Shown one piece after another: positions 59,501-64,000 of a DNA stretch of 64,000 bases. The notes under the pieces were generated by a model that saw nothing but the letters and a program-made list of their open reading frames with translations, searched no databases and was not told where the DNA came from. Position numbers and translations under genes: made by a program. Source of the stretch: Nocardioides campestrisoli (GTDB lineage Bacteria; Actinomycetota; Actinomycetes; Propionibacteriales; Nocardioidaceae); contig NZ_CP061768.1 in assembly GCF_013624435.2 (NCBI RefSeq), forward strand, positions 2,076,001 through 2,140,000, written 5' to 3'. Each line of letters begins with the position of its first letter. Position 1 is the first letter of the stretch.

Positions 59501-61281
59501 ACGGTGAAGGTCACGGTCTCCCCCACGTCCGGGGTCGGCTCGTCGATCGTCTTGGTGACGGCGATGTCGGTGTTCACCGGGATCCTGGCCTGCGCCTCGG
59601 GCGACTCGACGTCCTGACCGATCGGGGTGACACCGGTGGCGATCGCGGTGTTCACGATGTTCCCGGCGGGATCGGCCTGTCCGGTGTCCACCTGATAGCT
59701 TCCGCTGCAGGTCGTCGACGCTGCTGGGGCCAGCACGTTCGACTCGCACACCAGGTCTGCCGAGGTGACGAGGTCGTCGGTGACCGCGACGTTGGTCACC
59801 GTGGAGCCACCGGTGTTGGTGACGGTGTAGGAGTACTCGACCACCTGGCCCGCGCTGTACGGCGGGTCAGTCGCGACGCTCTTCTCCAGCGCGAGGCTGG
59901 ACACCAGCGGCACGGTCACGGTGGCCTCGGGCGAGGTGACGTCGTCCCCGCCCGGGTTCACAGCGGTGGCCGTGGCGGTGTTGACCACCTCGCCTGCGTC
60001 GACGTCGTCGGCCGTGACGGTGTAGGTGCCGCGACAGACCGTGGTCGAGCCGGTCGCCGGGGCAGGTGGCAGCGTGGTGCTGTCACAGGTGATGGGTCCG
60101 GTGATCTGGTCGTCGGCGATCGAGAGCGTGGACAGCGTCTCGCTGCCGGCATTGGTCACCGTGTACTGGTACGGGATCTGCGTGCCGGCCGTGATCACGG
60201 CGGGCAGCGGGTCCCCGGTCCGGTCGACCTGCTTCTCCAGCTGCAGCGCGGAGAGCGGGTTCACGGTCTGCACCACGGCGTTGCGGATCAGGTGCACGTC
60301 GTTCTGTCCTCCGGTCGAGCCGGAGAGACCGAACTTGTAGGTGCTCGGCAGGTCGCTCGGGGCCGGGATGTCGAGCTCGGTGACCCAGGGCGAGGCGGGG
60401 TTCGCCGGGTTGTAGCGCACCTGGACGATCACGCGCGGGTCGGGAGCGGGGGTGACCTGGACGTTCACCTGACGCCAGGACGCAGCCAGGGTCCGGGCGC
60501 GCAGCGTCCCGCTGAGCGTGGTGCCGGGCTTGTCCGGGTCGGCCGGGTTCGTCGGCGTCGTCGAGCCGAGGTAGCAGTAGCCAGTGGTGCCCTCGCCCGG
60601 CCCCCTGACCGTGATCACGTTCGGCGCCACGGCACCCTCGGCGGTCGAAGGAGAGCGCTGGTCGGCGGGACAGCCGGCACCCCGGTCCTCGCCGTCGTCG
60701 TAGTAGTTGCCGAAGGCGTCCAGCCCCACGCCGAGGACGCCGCCCACGATTCCTGGCTCGGAGCCGCCCTCCGCCGTTCGCTGGGCGTACCCGAGGCTGC
60801 CGCCGGCACCGCCGGGATCGGTCAGGTCGGTGGAGCCGTCGACGAGGAAGAAGCCGATGCCGTCGGCCCCCGTCCCGCCGTACTGGAACTGGTCGAAGGT
60901 GATGGAGACACCCGCCGTGGCGGGAACAGGCCGGTTGTAGAGGATGCTGCCCGCGGACTGGAGGCTCTCGTCCGTCAGCTGGAGGTAGCCGGGTGTGCCC
61001 GTCGGAGGCACGTCACCGACACGGTTGCCCGCACAGGTGGGGATCTGGGCCTCGCCGGGGGCCGGACCCGTGGTGGCACCGGTCAGGCAGGTCTCGCCCT
61101 GGACCGTCCAGGCCGGGTCGGGGACCGAGGAACCGGTGAACGTCTCGGAGACGATCGTCGTCCCGCCCGTGGGCGGGTCGGCAGACGCGGGGGCGCGCAG
61201 CGCCTCGGGCGCCACCACCAGGGTGGCGGTCGTCATCAGAGACGCGATGATCCAGACGATGGCACGACGCAGGTTCGGCAC
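56098..61281 (-). CDS. Secreted multidomain protein: lectin-like domain, DUF11-type repeats, C-terminal sortase domain
   Basis: 1727 residues. Signal peptide at 1-34. Residues 40-345 resemble an L-type lectin sandwich (Asp-Gly-Ile-Gly-Phe-Phe-Leu-Val-Asp-Gly, then Gly-Val-Gly-Leu-Asp-Ala-Phe-Gly-Asn). Nine immunoglobulin-like repeats of 110-130 residues follow to about 1480: two DUF7507-type, six DUF11-type and one more DUF7507-type. After a basic, cysteine-containing linker, residues 1590-1727 look like a class E/F sortase, with His1634 in Ala-Gly-His-Val, Cys1700 in Leu-Ile-Ser-Cys-Thr and Arg1717 in Lys-Tyr-Arg-Val-Val-Val. I see no LPXTG-type motif and no C-terminal membrane anchor. GTG start with AGGAGG four bases upstream. 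Likely a cell-surface adhesin; the fused sortase is unusual. Confidence 0.9.
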   Translation of the reverse strand: MPNLRRAIVWIIASLMTTATLVVAPEALRAPASADPPTGGTTIVSETFTGSSVPDPAWTVQGETCLTGATTGPAPGEAQIPTCAGNRVGDVPPTGTPGYLQLTDESLQSAGSILYNRPVPATAGVSITFDQFQYGGTGADGIGFFLVDGSTDLTDPGGAGGSLGYAQRTAEGGSEPGIVGGVLGVGLDAFGNYYDDGEDRGAGCPADQRSPSTAEGAVAPNVITVRGPGEGTTGYCYLGSTTPTNPADPDKPGTTLSGTLRARTLAASWRQVNVQVTPAPDPRVIVQVRYNPANPASPWVTELDIPAPSDLPSTYKFGLSGSTGGQNDVHLIRNAVVQTVNPLSALQLEKQVDRTGDPLPAVITAGTQIPYQYTVTNAGSETLSTLSIADDQITGPITCDSTTLPPAPATGSTTVCRGTYTVTADDVDAGEVVNTATATAVNPGGDDVTSPEATVTVPLVSSLALEKSVATDPPYSAGQVVEYSYTVTNTGGSTVTNVAVTDDLVTSADLVCESNVLAPAASTTCSGSYQVDTGQADPAGNIVNTAIATGVTPIGQDVESPEAQARIPVNTDIAVTKTIDEPTPDVGETVTFTVTATNNGPAAATDVVIEDQLPGGRLTLLSSSTAGPQASTYSATTGEWSIPALAVGNAVTLTITARVETNGVVSNTASLAELTQVDTDASNNSATVTLDARSLDLAVTKQVVGRNQVAAGETVTFRVTVTNEGPRPGTGITLSDPLPPGLDYRPGDSGGTGTYSPETDTWDVGSLAVGDSASFDFVLDTTVPGTFTNVASLATVSPVDVNSANNSASAGVEVRAPVADLAVVKGVSPQEAVVGETVTYSVTVLNRGPDPVAGIYVTDTGAEGVTVLDTEASQGTVDVPGLRWDVGTLAPGGSAELRITARLETVGTKVNVATVNAPYLDDANPEDNESTATVTTVAPAVDVGVTKSVDRAEGPGSTSDIPLGQDAVFTLTATNNPVAGQPATTVTNAVFADVLEEGLTFVSSTGDGTFDPETGTWSVDSLAVGATVTRTIRVTGTQVGQRTNTLALSTLDQRDTDPTNNSASATPEFVELADLEIDKEVQPAVAQPGDTVVYTIAVTNNGPNATDDITAADPAITAATIVDSTADVGTFDDELRIWTIPRLESGETATLRVSVRTSAAASGTYRNLVVIQESRVEDPEPDNNTAFTDLFVPAADIAVDKTVDEPNPVLGGTVTFAVGVRNLGPDTATGVTVDDRLPAGLTYVSSSATRGTYDPATGTWDIGDLAPLDPPSGGPQALLRITARASEAGAFPNTATSDRSDSFPYDPDPSNNTSRAVVTAGQAPGLTVEKSASPSTVTAAGQRVTYSFLVTNTGNVPVSGVAIAEDAFTGSGELPTPTCPAEAARLAPGASVVCTSTYTVTTADLRGEGLRNTARATGTDVTGGGVASPPDGATVTVDQPAAPRIRTRTSQKRVEPREEFHDRVRISGLARDTTVQATARLYGPFRSRAAASCGRQNLARTVTWRARSGWTKSPRVSVAAPGVYTWKVTTRATPANQAASTRCGLASETTTVAKPSYHVPVVDGGFSGIRGGPEAARVARTVIRALGFGLKARVVPTTIKRGRMQLPSDVAVTAWLNRSAGFGDRIGTAVVAGHVSDWYDRPGAMWGLRRAEPGQKVTVRSAGKNYRYQVTEVKKYDRTRKLPSRFFRTTGAHRLVLISCTDRVVYRNGRFHYTKYRVVVTKPVRGQ

Positions 61282-61307
61282 GGGTCCTCCTCAGCAGGAG
61301 CGCCGCA

Positions 61308-61315
61308 CCCCCCCC
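61308..61315 (-). repeat. Eight-base G tract upstream of the adhesin gene
   Basis: Eight consecutive C on the plus strand (G on the coding strand), 27-34 bases before the adhesin GTG. Homopolymer runs at this position in surface-protein genes can vary in length by replication slippage; here it would affect the leader or promoter spacing, not the frame. Confidence 0.7.
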
Positions 61316-61364
61316 AACGGCCGGCCCGACGCGTCCTCCGAGTGTTTTCCCCGACATCGCCGAG

Positions 61365-61417
61365 GAGCAGGGTCGAAGGTCCCAAGAACCTTCGGACCCA
61401 TCCCCTTGTGCTCCTGC
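61365..61417 (-). terminator. Long compound hairpin between the M20 peptidase and adhesin genes
   Basis: GGGTCGAAGGT (61372-61382) pairs with 61390-61401 with one bulged base around a seven-base loop, and AGGAGCA (61365-61371) pairs with TGCTCCT (61411-61417) outside it. It starts right at the M20 stop and probably ends that transcript before the adhesin promoter. Confidence 0.6.
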
Positions 61418-62746
61418 TCAGACCTCGTCGAGGAAGCGGTCGAAGACCCGGGCGCCGAACTCGAGCGCATCGACCGGGACCCGCTCGTCCACCCCGTGGA
61501 AGAGCGACCCGAAGTCGAGGTCGGCGGGCAGCCGCAACGGCGCGAACCCGTAGGACGACATCCCGAGACGACGGAAGTGCTTGGCGTCCGTGCCCCCGCT
61601 CATCAGGTACGGCGCCACGATGCCGTCGGGGTCCTCGGCCAGGATGGAGCGGGTCATCGCGTCCATCAGCCGGCCCTCGGTCGGCGACTCCCAGGGCTGC
61701 TGGTGGCTGATGAACTCCCGGGTCACGTGCGGTCCGCACAGCTCGTCGAGGGTGGCGAAGAACTCGTCCTCGTAGCCCGGCAGGAACCGCCCGTCGACGT
61801 GCGCGGTGGCCTCGGTCGGGATGACGTTGACCTTGTAGCCGGCCTGCAGCATCGTCGGGTTGACGGTGTTGCGGATGACTGCGCCGAGCATCCGGGTGGA
61901 GCTCTCGAACTCCTCGACCAGCGCCTCGGCGTTCTCCGGGGTCGCCTCGGTCCCGGCGAGCTGCGCCACCGAGGCGAGCAGCACCTCCATCGCCGGGGTC
62001 AGCCGGACCGGCCACCGGTGGGCCCCGATCCGGGCCACCGCGCCCGCCAGCTCGGTGACCGCGTTGTCGTGGTTCACCATCGAGCCGTGCCCGGCGGTGC
62101 CGCGGGCGCGCAGCCGCATCCAGGCCATTCCCTTCTCCGCGGCCTCGATCAGGTAGATCCGCTGGCCGCGCACGGTGGTGGTGAACCCGCCGACCTCGCC
62201 GACCGCCTCGGTGCACCCCTCGAGCAGGTCGGGCCGGTCCCGGACGATCACCTCGGCGCCCTGGTGACCGCCCGCCTCCTCGTCGGCGGTGAAGGCCAGC
62301 ACGATGGGACGCTCGGGCACCCGGCCGGACCGGACCCGCGCGCGGACCACCGAGAGCAGCATCGCGTCGAAGTCCTTCATGTCGACCGTGCCCCGGCCCC
62401 ACAGGTACCCGTCCGCGATCTCCCCGGCGAACGGGTCGTGGGTCCAGTCCTCCGCGGCCGCCGGGACGACGTCCAGGTGCCCGTGCAGCAGCAGGGCGTC
62501 GCCCTCGATGCCGCCCCACCGCGCGACCAGCGACGTCCGCCCGGGCGCTCCCTCGACCACCTCGCAGTCGATCCCGACCTCGTCCAGCAGGGCCGCGACG
62601 TGCTCGGCCGCCTTCCGCTCCCCCGGCCCGGAGTCGTCCCCGTAGTTGGACGTGTCGATCCGGACCAGGTCCCGGCACAGGTCCACGACCTCCGCCGCGG
62701 GGTCGTGGTTCCGGTCGGCGTACTCGCGCTCCTCGACGTTGCCCAT
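61418..62746 (-). CDS. M20/M25/M40 family zinc peptidase
   Basis: 442 residues. Dinuclear zinc aminoacylase/dipeptidase fold: Gly-His-Leu-Asp-Val-Val-Pro near residue 91, the bridging Asp in Gly-Arg-Gly-Thr-Val-Asp-Met-Lys-Asp near 118, Asp-Glu-Glu-Ala-Gly-Gly near 153, and the final His in Ser-Leu-Phe-His-Gly-Val-Asp-Glu near 417. A lid domain lies at about 200-320. Cytoplasmic; the substrate could be dipeptides or N-acylated amino acids. The ATG begins the conserved protein; an upstream in-frame start at 62815 is in the tRNA promoter area. Confidence 0.92.
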   Translation of the reverse strand: MGNVEEREYADRNHDPAAEVVDLCRDLVRIDTSNYGDDSGPGERKAAEHVAALLDEVGIDCEVVEGAPGRTSLVARWGGIEGDALLLHGHLDVVPAAAEDWTHDPFAGEIADGYLWGRGTVDMKDFDAMLLSVVRARVRSGRVPERPIVLAFTADEEAGGHQGAEVIVRDRPDLLEGCTEAVGEVGGFTTTVRGQRIYLIEAAEKGMAWMRLRARGTAGHGSMVNHDNAVTELAGAVARIGAHRWPVRLTPAMEVLLASVAQLAGTEATPENAEALVEEFESSTRMLGAVIRNTVNPTMLQAGYKVNVIPTEATAHVDGRFLPGYEDEFFATLDELCGPHVTREFISHQQPWESPTEGRLMDAMTRSILAEDPDGIVAPYLMSGGTDAKHFRRLGMSSYGFAPLRLPADLDFGSLFHGVDERVPVDALEFGARVFDRFLDEV

Positions 62747-62822
62747 GGGCCCATCCTGACCCGGGCCAGGGTGCCGGGGAAAGCGGGGAGACCCCGATTG
62801 CGTCATCGGGCCCACTTGTTGT

Positions 62823-62828
62823 TAGGGT
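62823..62828 (+). promoter_or_regulatory. -10 element for tRNA-Leu
   Basis: TAGGGT, 12 bases before the mature 5' end of the tRNA, in a locally AT-richer stretch. Confidence 0.5.
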
Positions 62829-62840
62829 TTCCTCGCACTC

Positions 62841-62926
62841 GTCCGGGTGGCGGAATTGGCAGACGCGCTAGCTTGAGGTGCTAGTGCCCGTATTAGGGCG
62901 TGGGGGTTCAAGTCCCCCCTCGGACA
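62841..62926 (+). tRNA. tRNA-Leu(GAG)
   Basis: 86 nt class II tRNA. The acceptor stem GTCCGGG pairs with CTCGGAC with one G-T pair; discriminator A at 62926. Anticodon stem CTAGC/GCTAG holds the loop TTGAGGT, so the anticodon is GAG (reads CTC and CTT). A long variable arm (TGCCCGTATTAGGGCG) and T-arm GGGGG-TTCAAGT-CCCCC are present. CCA is not encoded. The last 19 bases overlap the 3' end of the convergent recombinase frame. Confidence 0.97.
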
Positions 62927-64000
62927 CGCACGCTAACCCCACCTGGGGCCACAACGGCCCCAGCGTGGGGTTCGCTCTTTTCCGGGGCACCTCCTCCGAG
63001 GACCACATGGGCGGAGGCCATGCGGGTCTCTGGTTCGAAGTCGATCCGCAGCCGCACCGTCTCAAAGAACGCGTGCAGCAGTTCGGGACTTACATCGGTG
63101 GGGTCCAGTTCCGTGGCAACAGCCACGAACGAATCCAGGTAGGTCTCGACCATCTCGCGGGTCACCGAGACCTCCGTGGCGGGTGTAAGCGCCAGCACGT
63201 CGACGAGCGCCTTCTTCTCGGCGGTCAGTTCACTGATACGACCGGCCAGAAGGGCTGGGTCGGTGCCCGCCTCGATGGCCGACACCAGATTCGCCAAGCC
63301 CTTCTCCACCTCAGCCAACTTGCGCTCGCTCGTGGCTCGCCGGACATCGACCTTCGTTGGCTTCTCCGCCCAGCCCATCAGGTCGTCCAGCATCGCGGCT
63401 CGACCGGCCGGAGCGAAGAGCGAGGCAATCCAACGGAGGACCTCGTCCAGGATCTCGGTCTGACCCACTGACACATTGGCGGGATGGGTGGCCATGGCAG
63501 GGCTGCCCTCGACCAGGTCACGACTGCGGCATCGGTACTTCACGTACCGAGGCAGGGTCGGATGGTCGTTCTTTGTGTTGTAGCGACTCGGCTGCATCCT
63601 TCGACCACAGTCGCCGCAGTGGATCATTCCGCGCAACGCGTACTGGATGGGGCCACGGCGGTCGCGGGTCTGCTTGGCCTGGCCCTTCATGCCTCCAGCG
63701 GACTTGGCGGCGCGCAGGGCCTGGACGTGGGTGAACTCCTCGACGCTGACGATGGGCGCATGAGCCGGACGCAGGGAGCGCGCCGCAGGCCTGTCGTTGC
63801 GCTTCAGGTACTGCTTCTTGCCCAGCGGCGGGTTCTTCGGGTCGACGAGCCGTTCGGCCTTCTTGAACTTCCCCCACTGCTCAAAGCCGGTGTACCGGGC
63901 GTTCGACAAGATGGCCGCGATGGTGGACACCTGCCAACCGTCCTGGGACCGGTGGCTGTTGCGCTTCGCGTCGTGCTTCGAGGGACACGGGATCCCGTCC
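62908..64000 (-). CDS. Large serine recombinase, C-terminal part (5' end beyond the window)
   Basis: 364 codons visible, no start in the window. The frame at the right edge continues into Gly-Ile-Pro-Cys-Pro-Ser and Trp-Gln-Val-Ser-Thr-Ile-Ala-Ala-Ile-Leu-Ser-Asn-Ala-Arg-Tyr-Thr-Gly, the recombinase domain that follows the resolvase catalytic domain. A zinc ribbon (Cys-Gly-Asp-Cys-Gly, then Tyr-Arg-Cys) and a coiled-coil region follow, as in phage or ICE integrases. The last 25 or so codons run through the tRNA-Leu terminator and into the tRNA, ending Val-Arg-Gly-Gly-Thr. The catalytic serine is outside the window. Codon use (TTC, AAG, ACA and other AT-containing codons) is less GC-extreme than in the neighbours, fitting acquired DNA. 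Confidence 0.88.
   Translation of the reverse strand, partial: DGIPCPSKHDAKRNSHRSQDGWQVSTIAAILSNARYTGFEQWGKFKKAERLVDPKNPPLGKKQYLKRNDRPAARSLRPAHAPIVSVEEFTHVQALRAAKSAGGMKGQAKQTRDRRGPIQYALRGMIHCGDCGRRMQPSRYNTKNDHPTLPRYVKYRCRSRDLVEGSPAMATHPANVSVGQTEILDEVLRWIASLFAPAGRAAMLDDLMGWAEKPTKVDVRRATSERKLAEVEKGLANLVSAIEAGTDPALLAGRISELTAEKKALVDVLALTPATEVSVTREMVETYLDSFVAVATELDPTDVSPELLHAFFETVRLRIDFEPETRMASAHVVLGGGAPEKSEPHAGAVVAPGGVSVRVRGGT
62935..62981 (+). terminator. Strong intrinsic terminator of tRNA-Leu
   Basis: AACCCCAC-CTGGGGCC (62935-62950) pairs with GGCCCCAG and GTGGGGTT (62956-62972), with one unpaired C and an ACAAC loop, followed by CTCTTTT at 62975-62981. It is a textbook rho-independent terminator on the plus strand, and it lies inside the recombinase reading frame on the other strand. 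Confidence 0.85.

Noticed and set aside
57300..60250. Periodic repeats in the adhesin gene as a CRISPR array or minisatellite
   Set aside because: The period (about 350 bp) is a protein-domain period with diverged DNA; there are no short identical repeats with spacers.
60335..60360. LPxT-like residues (Leu-Pro-Ser-Thr-Tyr) in the adhesin as a sorting signal
   Set aside because: It lies inside the lectin-like domain, lacks the final Gly, and has no following membrane segment or basic tail.

Overview
The window is about 64 kb of very GC-rich actinobacterial chromosome. Together, the Pup-proteasome cluster, the mycothiol ligase MshC, the Streptomyces-type SCO1664/DUF3090 pair, HelY and a urtABCDE-urease operon point to the Propionibacteriales, most likely a Nocardioides-like aerobe. 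The genus is an inference; only the class-level placement is firm.

Layout. (1) 1-5777: lysine catabolism by the beta-lysine route. kdd-kamD-kamE-kal are overlapping on the minus strand and divergent from kamA; no Kce-type cleavage enzyme is present. (2) 5808-7468: an AbiEi-N/DUF559 gene bracketed by two inverted copies of a 20-bp palindromic core, then an Lrp/AsnC regulator. (3) 7785-18111: one long plus-strand operon for urea uptake (urtABCDE), urease (ureABC) and maturation (ureFGD, no ureE), ending in a translationally coupled 5'-3' exonuclease. A GlnR-like box precedes urtA. (4) 18178-35375: an SDR-like protein, then a minus-strand block containing the complete Pup-proteasome system (arc, dop, pup, prcBA, pafA), with pafBC, tatAC, an FKBP lipoprotein, a lipid kinase and helY. 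(5) 35386-49564: site-2 protease, RecB-like nuclease, a five-gene peptide ABC transporter, a HAD phosphatase, a potassium channel, metH and a PAC2 protein. (6) 49632-56104: mshC with its conserved actinobacterial neighbours, corA, uppP, an aldo/keto reductase and DUF5703. (7) 56098-61281: a 1727-residue secreted protein made of a lectin-like domain, nine DUF11/DUF7507-type repeats and a C-terminal sortase domain. (8) 61418-64000: an M20 peptidase, tRNA-Leu(GAG), and the C-terminal part of a large serine recombinase whose 3' end runs through the tRNA terminator into the tRNA.

The gene systems fit together. Lysine and urea catabolism supply nitrogen, and an Lrp regulator and a GlnR-like site lie between them. 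The proteasome block couples protein turnover with PafBC, a known DNA-damage regulator, and with DNA helicase and nuclease genes. Two cobalamin-dependent enzymes (KamDE and MetH) imply a B12 supply.

The most notable signals are the adhesin-sortase fusion, the recombinase that overlaps the tRNA and its terminator, and a regular leaderless-promoter signature: a TANNNT hexamer 6-8 nt before the start codon of 18 genes. Hairpins follow both transporter binding-protein genes, and long palindromes lie in the peptide-transporter and arc promoter regions.
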